39,489 bases of DNA from an uncultured Oscillospiraceae bacterium (GCA_910587395.1 CAJULJ010000027.1:1-39489), one strand, 5' to 3'. Shown: positions 1-8,460, counted from the first letter of the stretch. The notes: generated by a model from the sequence alone, not told the origin. A program made the numbers and translations.

Positions 1-15
1 TCTTGTAGCTGGCAT
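1..15 (-). CDS. 5' end of a leftward gene, cut by the window edge
   Basis: Only the first five codons (MPATR) are present. They are preceded on the minus strand by a strong ribosome binding site (AAAGGAG, plus positions 25-31) at nine-base spacing, which makes this a believable start. The N-terminal residues are compatible with the mobilisation relaxases of Tn1549-like elements, but this is a weak, remembered resemblance. The product cannot be assigned from this window. Confidence 0.35.
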
Positions 16-372
16 GGTGCTATTCTCCTTTCCGCTGATTGCAAGGCAAGTATAGCCGAAAGGCATTGAGAAAGCTATTACCAACACCACCAAAGAACCA
101 GAGTGCAAATGAAGCAAATGTAACAGTGGTGGGAAAACAAAAGCCCCCAGAGCTGCCGGACTTTTCCGGTCACTTTGGGGATAGGCGGATAGCGAGTTTA
201 CTCCGTCCATAAATAGCGGACTTTGCATCTTTGGTGCGTAAATTTTTTGAAACGGGAGGCTGTTTTGAAATATCTAACTTTTTCCTTCTTTTATTGGCTA
301 TAATCTTCGGATTTTCCGCACATTGTTTGACTTTATCACGGTGTTTTTGGGCGGCATCTCGTTTATCTACAC
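1..372 (-). mobile_element. Probable edge of an integrated element (AT-richer, leftward genes)
   Basis: This segment is visibly richer in A and T than everything downstream and ends where recognisable TRAP permease coding begins (about 372). On the minus strand an ATG at 15-13 opens a frame beginning MPATR, with an AAAGGAG ribosome binding site at 31-25, nine bases away. From memory, relaxases of Firmicute integrative elements often start this way, so the gene leaving the window may be a relaxase, but five codons cannot prove it. Upstream of it, a minus-strand frame rich in Lys and Arg ends at 170 and lacks a convincing start. A short GC-rich hairpin lies near 155-171. No integrase or terminal repeat is visible, so a recombination scar or a misassembly is also possible. 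Confidence 0.3.
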
Positions 373-1688
373 AAGGTTCCAAGTTTATCAACGACTTCTC
401 TTTGACCCTGGTGGGCCAGACCCCCGGCGGCCCCGCCAAGGTGGCGGTGCTGGCCTCCGCCCTCATGGGCATGATCAACGGCTCGGCCATCGCCAATGTG
501 GCCACCACCGGCACCATCACCATCCCGCTGATGAAGCAGACCGGCTACAAAAAAGAGTTTGCTGGGGCGGTGGAGGCGGTGGCATCCACCGGAGGGCAGT
601 TCTGCCCCCCCATCATGGGCGCGGTTGGCTTCGTCATGGCGGAGTTTTTGAACCTGAGCTACACCTATGTCATGCTGGCCGCCATCGTTCCCGCCTTCCT
701 CTACTACTTAGGGCTGCTATTCGCCGTTCACTTTGAGGCCAAGCGGCTGGGGCTGTCCGGCCTGTCCAAGGAGAACGTCCCGGACGCCGTGAAGGTGCTC
801 AAGGAGCAGGGCCATCTGGTCATCCCTTTGGCGGTGCTCATCGCCATGATGTTCCTGGGCTACACCCCCCTGTTCGCTGCAGTGGTGGCCATCGCCGCCA
901 CCATCCTGGCCAGTTGGCTGAGAAAAGAGACCCGTATGACCTGGGACAAGATCGTGGCCGCCTGCGTGGAGGGGGCCAAGGGCGCGGTCTCCGTGGGCGT
1001 GTGCTGCGTCATCATCGGCGTCATCATCGGCACCGTCACCCTCACCAGCCTGGGGCTGAACATGGGCTATCTGATCCTGTCCGTGGTGGAGAACGCCAAC
1101 ATCTATGTCACCGGCGCGCTGGTGATGATTATGTCCACTATCCTGGGCATGGGCGTGCCCGGTGTGGCCGCCTATGTGATTGTCCAGGCGGTGGCCGTCC
1201 CGGTGCTCATTGAGGTGAATGTGCTGCCCATCTCCGCCCATATGTTCTGTCTGATCTACGCCTGCCTGTCCAACATCACACCGCCCGTGGCCATGAGCAG
1301 CTACGTGGCCGCCGGGATTGCGGGCTCCAATCAGACCAAGACCGGCCTGCTGTCGGTGCGCCTGGGGTTGATCGGCTTCCTCATTCCCTTCTTCTTCCTG
1401 GACAACCCCGTTCTCCTTATCGGGGCCGACCCCGCCGTCACCCTGGCAGGCAGCTTGTGGGCCTTTTTCACCGCCTCGGTGGGCACCGTGGCCCTGGTGG
1501 GCGGACTGGAGGGCTGGTTCCTTCGGAAGTCCAACTGGGTGGAACGGGCCGTCCTCATCGCCGTGGCCCCGCTGATGCTCTACCCCGGTTCCTTCACCGA
1601 CGTGATCGGCTTTGTGGTTCTGGCCGCCATCATTGCCATCCAGTGGTTCACCTGTCGTCCTGCGTCTCCCGCTGCGGGAAACGCTTGA
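231..1688 (+). pseudogene. TRAP transporter large permease, 5'-truncated
   Basis: From about position 372 the frame encodes the DctM-like part of a TRAP transporter fused permease of the TAXI class. Seen are a run starting KFINDFSL, then GGPAKVAVLAS, GTITIPLMK, a conserved STGGQFCPPIMGA segment and many hydrophobic helices to the end. About 437 residues remain; fused TAXI permeases usually have well over 600, so the DctQ-like helices and the first DctM helices are missing. The 47 residues before the junction come from AT-rich foreign sequence that happens to stay in frame; the apparent TTG start at 231 has no ribosome binding site. The gene sits just before its partner binding protein. It is probably a non-functional remnant, although an in-frame fusion product cannot be excluded. 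Confidence 0.75.
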
Positions 1689-1724
1689 CAATACAAGCAC
1701 ATTTTGAAAGGAAGTTCAAGGAAT

Positions 1725-2768
1725 ATGAAAAAGACGCTTTCTCTTGCTCTGGCCGCCGCTCTCATGCTGAGTATGCTGGCCGCCTGCGGCGGCGACACCG
1801 GCAGCAGCGCCGCTCCTGCCTCCGAGCCGCAGACCTCCGCCCAGGTTTCCGACGCCCCCACTTCGGAGTCAGGCGCTGAGCCGGACCCAATCGCCATCAA
1901 CTTCCCCACGGCCACCTCCGGCGGCGCTCTGTACGCCGTGGGCGCGGCCATCACCAACCTGTGGGACACCGAGATTTCCTACGTCAGCGCCTCCAGTCAG
2001 GCGTCCAACGGTGGCATCGACAACCTGAACCAGGTGTCTGAGGGCGAGGCCCAGGTATCTATTGCCATCAGTTCCAACTGCTACCAGTGTCTCAACGGCA
2101 CCGATAGCTTTGAGGGTTACGCCTACGGCGATTTGAAGGTGATCGCCGGTCTGTATTTCAATCCAAACCAGGTAGTGGTCACCGAGAAGTCGGGCATCAC
2201 CGATTTGGTGGGCGTGAAGGGTAAGCGCTTTGCCGTGGCCGCCGCCGGCTCCAGCGTGGAGGGTGAGTGCATGAATCACTTCACCGCCGCCGGACTGAAC
2301 TATCCCGACGATATCAACTGCGAGTACATTGCCTTCACCGATGCCGCCGACATGCTCCAGAACGGCACCATCGACGGGGCCTGGATTATGTCCGGTGCGC
2401 CTGCAGCCGCCGTTACCCAGGCCTGCACCTCGGGCTGCAAGGTGCTGAGCATCAGCAGCGAGGTCATCTCCGCGCTCCAGGCCGAGTATCCCTGGTACGC
2501 CCCTTTTACCATCCCTGCGGGTACCTACCCCAACCAGAATGAGGACGTGCAGACCTCCGCCATCAAGATGGTCATGTTCTGCCGGGGAGACCTCAGCGAG
2601 CAGGCTGTGTACGATTTGACCAAGACCTTCTGGGAGAACATCGACAAGCTGGGCGAAGCTCAGGCCAACCTGAAGGGTCTGACCCCCGAGGAAGCTGTGA
2701 AGGATATCGCCAACCTGCCTCTCCATCCCGGTGCTGAGAAGTATTACAAGGAGATCGGCGTGCTGTGA
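1725..2768 (+). CDS. TAXI family TRAP transporter solute-binding lipoprotein
   Basis: The 347-residue protein is the extracytoplasmic substrate-binding subunit of a tripartite TRAP transporter of the TAXI type, which imports organic acids or amino acids with ion symport. It starts with a lipoprotein signal (MKKTLSLALAAALMLSMLAAC) whose Cys is the likely lipidation site, then a Ser/Ala-rich linker to about residue 50. The mature domain has the family pattern: TATSGGALYAVGAAI, then NLNQVSEGEAQVSIAISS and VGVKGKRFAVAAAGSS. The ATG at 1725 follows AAAGGAAG and AAGGA; an upstream TTG at 1704 is less likely. It follows the truncated permease by 36 bases. If that permease is dead, this binding protein is an orphan unless another permease accepts it. 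The substrate is unknown. Confidence 0.88.
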   Translation: MKKTLSLALAAALMLSMLAACGGDTGSSAAPASEPQTSAQVSDAPTSESGAEPDPIAINFPTATSGGALYAVGAAITNLWDTEISYVSASSQASNGGIDNLNQVSEGEAQVSIAISSNCYQCLNGTDSFEGYAYGDLKVIAGLYFNPNQVVVTEKSGITDLVGVKGKRFAVAAAGSSVEGECMNHFTAAGLNYPDDINCEYIAFTDAADMLQNGTIDGAWIMSGAPAAAVTQACTSGCKVLSISSEVISALQAEYPWYAPFTIPAGTYPNQNEDVQTSAIKMVMFCRGDLSEQAVYDLTKTFWENIDKLGEAQANLKGLTPEEAVKDIANLPLHPGAEKYYKEIGVL

Positions 2769-2877
2769 TGAAAACAGGGCATGTTGTAAGCGTGCTTAAA
2801 GCAAGTACAAAATAGCTACAAAGGTCCTCAATTTGTGCGAACGGCGAAGGGGCCTTTGGCTGAAAAGCATTCAACTG

Positions 2878-2921
2878 AAAACGGGAGTGGCGCAGCGTAA
2901 GCTGCGCCATTCCTGTTTTGC
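2878..2921 (+). terminator. Hairpin terminator after the TAXI binding protein
   Basis: A near-perfect inverted repeat (AAAACGGGAGTGGCGCAG against CTGCGCCATTCCTGTTTT, 16 of 18 paired) with a CGTAAG-like loop ends in a T-run. It lies about 110 bases after the stop codon and would end the TRAP transcript. Confidence 0.7.
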
Positions 2922-2978
2922 TTGGGTGGGTTTTTGGCATTGAGAAAAGAGTCTGTAAAATAGGTTACGTTCAAAAGA

Positions 2979-3005
2979 TGCGCCGGACAGCTGATGTCCG
3001 GCGCA
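2979..3005 (-). terminator. Strong hairpin, reads best as a leftward terminator
   Basis: TGCGCCGGACA and TGTCCGGCGCA form a perfect 11-base stem with a five-base loop. On the minus strand it is followed by ATCTTTT, so it would end a leftward transcript. No intact leftward gene lies to its right. A short GC-rich minus-strand frame ending near 3028 (…TTIRKLNLGV stop) may be the last trace of such a gene. Confidence 0.45.
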
Positions 3006-3485
3006 GTTTAAGATGATGCTGTGTTACACACCCAAGTTCAACTTGCGGATGGTGGTGCTGCCTACCGCTGGCATTGCCCAGGCAGAGAGCCCTGAAAAGT
3101 TTGTACAAAAGAGAATAGAAGATAATTTCAGTAAAGAATCGGAGGAAAAGAGAAACTTGATTGAAAGAATGTATGATCATGAAACAGACAACGAAGAAAA
3201 TGCTGAACGCATACATGAACAGCCAGAAATTCAGGAGCCCTGCATGGAGTATGGATACGATGAAAGAGATGTTCCGGGGCGTATTGCAGCAGGTGATTCC
3301 CATATAAAGTGGGACAATCTCTTCCTCCTGCTCATATGTCAAGCCGCTGGGATACGTCTCTCGTCCTTTTGCTTTCTTGTTTTTATTCCCTTGTGAATGC
3401 GGCTTCTTAATTTCATGTTTTCCCCGGCGTTTTCTTACATGCTATCTCTGACGCTGACAGACGGCAGGGCTGGAAATATGTACTG

Positions 3486-3514
3486 TTTACAAATGTCAAA
3501 AATTGTGTTAACAT
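3486..3514 (+). promoter_or_regulatory. Candidate sigma-A promoter for the SLH glycosidase gene
   Basis: TTTACA (3486-3491) and TAACAT (3509-3514) are separated by 17 bases and lie about 70 bases before the start codon at 3582. Both hexamers differ slightly from consensus. Confidence 0.4.
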
Positions 3515-3581
3515 AATACGGACTTTCAACGCAAGCCACACTCAAGGGATAGTATCCCACACGCGAAACAGGAGGAACCCC

Positions 3582-6053
3582 ATGAAAAAATTCGGCAGAC
3601 GATGCGCCGCACTGACACTGGCGGCGGCGCTGGCATTCTCGCTGGCCCAGCCGGCGCTGGCATCCTATGCGCTGGGTACGGAGTTGTCGGAATGGTCTAC
3701 GCCCTTGGGCACCGGCACCACCCTCACCAGCCAGAACCTGTGGTCGGCATCTAGAAGCGACCTGCGCACCGAGCACTACGTGACCTATACGCCAAACACT
3801 ACGGTGAAGCCGGTGGTGTTCAGCGGTACATATGTGGCCAGCACCAACACGGTGCAGACCGCCGCCGCACAGCTGGAGAGCCAGGGCTACCGAGTGGCCG
3901 CGGCCATCAACGGCGGCTTCTTCAACACCGACGGCACCATCGTGGGTATGCTGATGACCGACGGGGTTGTCCGCGCCCTGGATGTGGACAACTATACCCT
4001 GCTGGGCTTCACCAGCGACGGCAAGGTGTTCATTGATGAGAGCAAGCCCACCATGTCCGCCTCCTGGACGGCGACGGAGATCGTGTATCCCCCCGCGCCA
4101 GAGCCCGAGCCCGGGACAGAACCCGCCCCCGGCACAGACCTTGACCCATCGGTGGAGTCCACCCCTGTGCTCGACCCCATTCCCACCCCCATGCCCGAGC
4201 CGGTGACCGTCACCGTACCCCGCACGTTCCCTGTGGCGGGTTTCAACGCCTACCGCAACGACAGTTTCATCGGTGGACTGTACCTTTACAACAAGGACTT
4301 TTCCTCTCGGGTGACCAGCCACGGGACCTGTGTGTCCGCCATCCTGCGCCCCGTGGGGCAGGATGGGATGAAGATGGACTGCACCATGACCTTTGAGGTG
4401 ATGTCCGTCACCGACACCGCCCAGGTGGGCGTGACGTTTGACGGCAATATCCCCGAGGGCTGTTACATGCTCTACGGCGAGGATCATGGCAATGCGGAGC
4501 TGTTGAACGCTTTGCGGGGCATGACAGTGGGCAGTCAGGTCACTCTGACCGTAGGCGGCGCCGACGCGCAGTGGGCCAACGCAGCCTATGGCGTCAGCGG
4601 CATGTACACCCTGCTGCGCAATGGTCAGATCGTGGACGGCCTGTCCTCCACCGCCAATCCCTATACTGCCGTGGGTGTGAAGGCGGACGGCACTGCCGTG
4701 TTCTACACCATCGACGGACGGCAGAGCGGTTATTCCGTCGGGGCCAGCTATGCGCAGGTGGCACAGCGTCTCCAGGAGCTGGGCTGTGTGTCCGCTGTGG
4801 CCCTGGACGGCGGCGGTTCCACCACCCTGGGCGCCACCCTGCCGGGCAGCAGCGGCTTTGCCGTGGTGAACCGCCCCTCCTCCGATAGCCGGAGGATCAA
4901 CAATACCATTGCCCTGGTGAGTACGGCGGGCGCCGATATTTTGGAGCCGGGCGCTTACGTCACCGCGCAGCACCGGGTGGTGCTGGCCGGGGCCAAGCTG
5001 CCGGTACAGGCCAACGCCTATGACAGCGCCGGACGGCCCGCAGAGCAGACTTACGTCAACATTAGCGCCACCGGCGGTTCGGTCAGCGGCGGGGTATATA
5101 CCGCAGGGGGCACTCCGGGCACCTACAGCATCTCTGCGGGCGGACGCGGCGGAGGACTCACGGTGGAGGTGGTGGATCAGCTGTCCAGCCTCCTCGTCAG
5201 CAGGAAGGACAACAGCGCCCGGGTGACAGCCCTGAATATGAAACCGGGCGAGCAGGTGGAGCTCACCGCCACAGGCTCCTGGTGGAACCTGCCGGTGGCC
5301 ATGGGCGATGAGAACGTGACCTGGACGGCCGACCCCGAGATCGGCGCCATCGACGCCGCAGGCCGCTTCACGGCGGGTCAACGGTCCGCCCAGGGGAACA
5401 TCACCGTCTCCGCCGGAGGCAGGACGGTGACCATCCCCGTGACTGTGACCAGCACCGTCCCCTTCACCGACATCTCCGGCCACTGGAGCGAGGACTATGT
5501 GGTTCGAATGTACGAGCTGGGTCTGACCACCGGCTACGGACAGGACGACGGCACGGCGATTTACCAGCCGAACAACCCGTTGACGCGGGCGGAGCTGCTG
5601 GCTTTCCTCACCCGCGTGCTGGGAGTGGACGAGTCTGCCTACTACACTGTGGAGATGCCCTTCGCCGACAACACCGATATCCCCAACTGGGCGCAGCTCT
5701 ATGTTCAGGCCATGTACACCCTGGGCGTGCTCAAGGGTAGTGAGCGGGACGGCAAGCTGTACGCCGACGTGAACAGCTACGTCACCCGTGAGGAGACCAT
5801 GACCTTCCTGGGCCGGGTGCTGGCGGCCTCCCAGAGCGCCGACCTGTCTTCCTTCCCCGACGCCTATTTGGTGAGCGATTGGGCTTCGCCCCATATCCAG
5901 ACCCTGGTGGGGCTGAACATCGTGGGCGGCAGCAACGGTCTGCTGGAGCCCAAGGCCAACATTGACCGGGCGGCAATCGCCAAGCTGTTGGTGGAGATTT
6001 ATCCCCTGGAAAAGGCTCTCTTGGTGCCCCGGCTGGACCTGATATCTTACTAA
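3582..6053 (+). CDS. Secreted phosphodiester glycosidase (NAGPA domain) with SLH repeats
   Basis: This is an 823-residue exported wall-associated protein. A signal peptide occupies about residues 1-27 (cleavage after PALA). The NAGPA-type domain, found in enzymes that remove sugar-1-phosphodiester caps, spans about 60-450, with the family motifs INGGFF (about 109-114) and ALDGGGSTTL (about 406-415). A Pro/Glu-rich insert (about 169-207) interrupts this domain. Ig-like segments follow (about 450-620). Three SLH repeats close the protein (starting near 627, 692 and 758), the first with FTDISGHWSEDYV, which would anchor it to wall polymers. The ATG at 3582 follows GGAGGA. The gene stands alone between a promoter and a terminator. 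The substrate is unknown; a wall or teichoic-acid-like glycan is a guess. A long reverse-strand open frame here is an artefact. Confidence 0.88.
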   Translation: MKKFGRRCAALTLAAALAFSLAQPALASYALGTELSEWSTPLGTGTTLTSQNLWSASRSDLRTEHYVTYTPNTTVKPVVFSGTYVASTNTVQTAAAQLESQGYRVAAAINGGFFNTDGTIVGMLMTDGVVRALDVDNYTLLGFTSDGKVFIDESKPTMSASWTATEIVYPPAPEPEPGTEPAPGTDLDPSVESTPVLDPIPTPMPEPVTVTVPRTFPVAGFNAYRNDSFIGGLYLYNKDFSSRVTSHGTCVSAILRPVGQDGMKMDCTMTFEVMSVTDTAQVGVTFDGNIPEGCYMLYGEDHGNAELLNALRGMTVGSQVTLTVGGADAQWANAAYGVSGMYTLLRNGQIVDGLSSTANPYTAVGVKADGTAVFYTIDGRQSGYSVGASYAQVAQRLQELGCVSAVALDGGGSTTLGATLPGSSGFAVVNRPSSDSRRINNTIALVSTAGADILEPGAYVTAQHRVVLAGAKLPVQANAYDSAGRPAEQTYVNISATGGSVSGGVYTAGGTPGTYSISAGGRGGGLTVEVVDQLSSLLVSRKDNSARVTALNMKPGEQVELTATGSWWNLPVAMGDENVTWTADPEIGAIDAAGRFTAGQRSAQGNITVSAGGRTVTIPVTVTSTVPFTDISGHWSEDYVVRMYELGLTTGYGQDDGTAIYQPNNPLTRAELLAFLTRVLGVDESAYYTVEMPFADNTDIPNWAQLYVQAMYTLGVLKGSERDGKLYADVNSYVTREETMTFLGRVLAASQSADLSSFPDAYLVSDWASPHIQTLVGLNIVGGSNGLLEPKANIDRAAIAKLLVEIYPLEKALLVPRLDLISY

Positions 6054-6061
6054 TATTTATC

Positions 6062-6097
6062 AAAAAGCTCCGCGATCTTTTGATTGCGGAGCTTTTT
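6062..6097 (+). terminator. Rho-independent terminator after the SLH glycosidase gene
   Basis: AAAAAGCTCCGC and GCGGAGCTTTTT form a perfect 12-base stem around a 12-base loop, nine bases after the stop codon. The symmetrical A and T runs would let it work in both directions. Confidence 0.9.
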
Positions 6098-6148
6098 GAT
6101 GGATAAACCGGAATACCCTGGGCATACTGCCACAAGAGGTGAAGCGCT

Positions 6149-6592
6149 ATGGATATGACCAACCAGCAATATAATCAATATGTCAGCGATAAATCCGACC
6201 CGTCCCCGCTGTGGAAAGACTGTCTGTGGGCCTTCTGCGTGGGCGGAGCCATTTGCGCCGGGGGCCAGGGCCTGCTGGCTCTGTACCAGAGCTGGGGCGC
6301 AGACAAGGAGGACGCCGCCGCCTGGGTGTCCATCACCCTGATTTTCCTGGCCTCGCTGCTCACCGGCCTGGGGGTGTTCGACAACATCGCCAAGTGGGCG
6401 GGAGCGGGAACACTGGTGCCCATCACCGGCTTTTCCAATGCCATGGTGTCCCCGGCGCTGGAGTTTAAAAGTGAGGGCTTTGTTACCGGCACCGGGGCCA
6501 AGCTGTTCACCGTGGCGGGGCCGGTGCTGGCTTATGGGATTTCCGCCAGCGTGATTTACGGTATTATTTTGTATATTGTGGGGTTGTTTTAA
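6149..6592 (+). CDS. spoVAC: Stage V sporulation protein AC
   Basis: The 147-residue membrane protein matches SpoVAC, a subunit of the SpoVA channel that moves dipicolinic acid into and out of the developing spore. Seen are the order and motifs of the family: a hydrophilic N-terminus, then FCVGGAICAGGQGL, a helix SLLTGLGVFDNIAKWAGAG, then VPITGFSNAM and SEGFVTGTGAKLF, with about four to five membrane segments. The related SpoVAE is shorter and lacks the N-terminal extension, so SpoVAC fits better. The ATG follows GAGGTG. The usual partners spoVAD and spoVAE are not next to it; the gene stands alone between two terminators. It may be a solitary paralogue, or the locus may be split in this organism. 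Confidence 0.85.
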   Translation: MDMTNQQYNQYVSDKSDPSPLWKDCLWAFCVGGAICAGGQGLLALYQSWGADKEDAAAWVSITLIFLASLLTGLGVFDNIAKWAGAGTLVPITGFSNAMVSPALEFKSEGFVTGTGAKLFTVAGPVLAYGISASVIYGIILYIVGLF

Positions 6593-6595
6593 AAG

Positions 6596-6631
6596 GCGCA
6601 CGGCGGACCGGTCCGCCGTGCGCTTCATTTT
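6596..6631 (+). terminator. Terminator after spoVAC
   Basis: GCGCACGGCGGACC and GGTCCGCCGTGCGC form a perfect 14-base palindrome just after the stop codon, followed by TTCATTTT. The loop is minimal, so the real hairpin must open a few central pairs. Confidence 0.8.
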
Positions 6632-6653
6632 ACCCGCCATCCGTGGAAATACC

Positions 6654-6682
6654 TTGCCGGATGGGGGAAAAGGTGCTATACT
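6654..6682 (+). promoter_or_regulatory. Promoter for pyrE-radC
   Basis: TTGCCG (6654-6659) and TATACT (6677-6682) are spaced by exactly 17 bases, 38 bases before the pyrE start. I see no PyrR-binding anti-terminator in the short leader. Confidence 0.65.
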
Positions 6683-6720
6683 TTGCTTGCTGAATAGAGA
6701 AAAACAAGGAGGGCCGATTT

Positions 6721-7395
6721 ATGACCTACCGCGAGGAATTTATCCACTTCATGGTGCGCTCCGGCGTGCTCACCTTTGGGGACTTCACCACCAAATCCGG
6801 CCGCAAAACCCCCTATTTCGTCAACACCGGCAACTACAAAACCGGGGCCCAGGCTGCGCGCTTGGGCGACTATTACGCTGCCTGCATCCAGGAGCACATG
6901 CCCGAGGGCATTGACGCCCTGTTCGGCCCGGCTTATAAGGGAATTCCCCTGGTGGTGGCCGCCGCGTCGTCACTGTACCGGAACCATGGCCGGGATCTGC
7001 CCTATTGCTTCAACCGCAAGGAGGCCAAGGACCATGGCGAGGGCGGCTCCATGGTGGGCTACAAGCCCCAGAGCGGCAACCGCGTCGCCATCATCGAGGA
7101 TGTGGTGACGGCGGGCACCGCCGTGCGGGAGACCATTGAGCTGTTCAAGTCTGTGGCCGATGTAAAATTTGCCGCGCTGTTCGTCAGTGTAGACCGCATG
7201 GAGCGGGGCACACGGGAGTGCACCACCCTGGACGAGCTGCGCCAGGACTACGGCATTCAGGTGCACCCCATTGTCACCATTCGAGACATCATGGACTGTC
7301 TCCACAACAAGGAGGTGGACGGCAGGGTGTACATCGACGACGCGATGCTGGGCCGGATGGGAGACTATCTGGCCCAATATGGACCCAAGGGCTGA
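6721..7395 (+). CDS. pyrE: Orotate phosphoribosyltransferase
   Basis: This cytoplasmic enzyme joins orotate to PRPP to give OMP, the fifth step of pyrimidine synthesis. The 224-residue length is normal. Seen are the N-terminal GDFTTKSGRKTPYFVNTG segment, the GPAYKGIPLV loop, FNRKEAKDHGEGG (catalytic loop with its Lys and His) and the PRPP-binding VAIIEDVVTAGTAVRE. A strong AAGGAGG precedes the ATG at 6721. The rest of the pyr pathway is not in this window, so pyrE here is separate from the other pyr genes. The RadC-like gene follows seven bases after its stop codon, suggesting one transcript. Confidence 0.95.
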   Translation: MTYREEFIHFMVRSGVLTFGDFTTKSGRKTPYFVNTGNYKTGAQAARLGDYYAACIQEHMPEGIDALFGPAYKGIPLVVAAASSLYRNHGRDLPYCFNRKEAKDHGEGGSMVGYKPQSGNRVAIIEDVVTAGTAVRETIELFKSVADVKFAALFVSVDRMERGTRECTTLDELRQDYGIQVHPIVTIRDIMDCLHNKEVDGRVYIDDAMLGRMGDYLAQYGPKG

Positions 7396-7402
7396 GCCGC
7401 TT

Positions 7403-8113
7403 ATGGCGGAGAAAGCAGCCGAGAAAAAGCCGCCCAGCGTCCATACAGGACACCGCAGCCGGATGAGGGAGGAGTTCCTGCGCGCCGGGGCGGTCGGCAT
7501 GGAGGATCACCGCCTGTTGGAGCTGATTCTGTTCTACGCCATCCCACAGGGGGATGTGAACCCGCTGGCCCACCAGCTGGTGGACCACTTCGGCTCCCTG
7601 TCCGGGGTGTTCCACGCCACCTATGACCAGCTGGTGAAGGTGCCTGGGGTGGGGCATAACACCGCCGTGCTCCTCCAGCTTATTCCCGCCGCCGCGGCCC
7701 GTTACATGGAGCAGACCGCTAGCTTTGACGGCCAGATTGTGAACATCTGGCAGCTGAAGGAACTGCTGGAGCCCTATTTTTTCGGCCAGCGGGACGAGGT
7801 GGCCTATCTGGTGTGCATGGACGGCAAGAGCAAGGTGCAGGCAGTACGCAAGCTGGGCCAGGGCATCATGGACACAGTGCCCATCACCGCCCGGAAGGTG
7901 ATGGAGGCCGCGCTGGACTGCAACGCCAGTCAGGTGGTGCTGGCCCACAACCATGTGTCCGGGGTTGCCATGCCCTCCCACGCGGATGTGGACACAACCC
8001 TGCGGCTCAAGCGGGTGCTGGCGGAGATGGATGTGACACTAATGGATCACCTTATCTTCGCAGGAGGGGACATGGTGTCTTTGGCTCAGTCCGGGCTGAT
8101 CACCGCTCCATAG
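7403..8113 (+). CDS. radC: RadC family JAB-domain protein
   Basis: The 236-residue protein belongs to the RadC/YicR family: a helix-hairpin-helix DNA-binding part (about 1-100, with VPGVGHNTA) and a C-terminal JAB/MPN domain. The metal motif is complete: His182 and His184 in HNHVSG, then Ser192 and Asp195 in PSHADVD. The name radC reflects an old assignment to DNA repair that later work did not support; the biochemical role is unknown. The ATG at 7403 keeps the gene seven bases from pyrE without overlap. No strong ribosome binding site is visible, so translation is probably coupled to pyrE. Confidence 0.9.
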   Translation: MAEKAAEKKPPSVHTGHRSRMREEFLRAGAVGMEDHRLLELILFYAIPQGDVNPLAHQLVDHFGSLSGVFHATYDQLVKVPGVGHNTAVLLQLIPAAAARYMEQTASFDGQIVNIWQLKELLEPYFFGQRDEVAYLVCMDGKSKVQAVRKLGQGIMDTVPITARKVMEAALDCNASQVVLAHNHVSGVAMPSHADVDTTLRLKRVLAEMDVTLMDHLIFAGGDMVSLAQSGLITAP

Positions 8114-8416
8114 CAGGATAAAAGGGGAGAGGGGCAGGCCGCGGACCGCATCCAGGCGGGGGTAACCTGCTCATCGGCTCGGCTCTTTGGTGCCGGATGT
8201 TCCAGGATGGCGTTGATGCTTTCGCCGGTAGCGTTAAAGCGTTTATAAACATCCGGCGCAAGAAGGGGTGTCTTGCAGAATGGCGGATATGGGAGAACAA
8301 GGGTGGACAGCGGCAAACGGATAGAGGTTAAAAATGAGAGGGGCTGCCGGTGGGGTAGTCCTTCCATTATGGAAAAAATAATAAATTTTATTTTTCGATG
8401 AAGAATGGCAATGCAT
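8114..8416. other. Intergenic stretch with a possible minus-strand gene remnant
   Basis: No intact gene is visible. On the minus strand a frame through about 8260-8140 reads like ordinary coding sequence (…DVYKRFNATGESINAILE…), with codon use like the neighbours, but it has no start or ribosome binding site. I do not recognise it; it may be the tail of a deleted gene. Confidence 0.25.
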
Positions 8417-8460
8417 CCAAAATCAGGCTGACTTCCTTGTGGAAATCAGCCTGATTTTGG
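8417..8460 (-). terminator. Terminator hairpin between radC and tRNA-Thr
   Basis: CCAAAATCAGGCTGA and TCAGCCTGATTTTGG make a perfect 15-base stem. It directly follows the 3' end of the leftward tRNA-Thr, and its A/T-rich base lets it also end the rightward pyrE-radC transcript. Confidence 0.8.

Larger units (their letters stand above)
2769..3581. other. Gene-poor, AT-rich intergenic stretch
   Basis: Apart from the two hairpins above and a promoter near 3486, nothing here is convincing. A 127-codon open frame at 3013-3396 (plus) has no good ribosome binding site and resembles nothing I recognise. Its middle is rich in Glu, Lys and Asn, and its base composition is far more AT-rich than the neighbouring genes. 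It may be a decayed gene or inserted DNA. Confidence 0.4.

Noticed and set aside
3013..3396. A 127-codon rightward frame in the AT-rich gap
   Set aside because: There is no good ribosome binding site, no family resemblance, and composition changes inside the frame. Kept only as a note on the intergenic stretch.
4083..4206. Pro/Glu-rich repeat considered as a CRISPR or tandem repeat
   Set aside because: The repetition is at the amino-acid level (Pro-Glu, Pro-Gly) inside a gene; the DNA has no regular repeat and spacer units.
3435..5894. An 819-codon open frame on the minus strand, antisense to the SLH glycosidase gene
   Set aside because: Its translation is rich in Gly, His and Val with no domain, and lies opposite a gene with clear signal peptide, NAGPA and SLH motifs. 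It is a by-product of high GC content.
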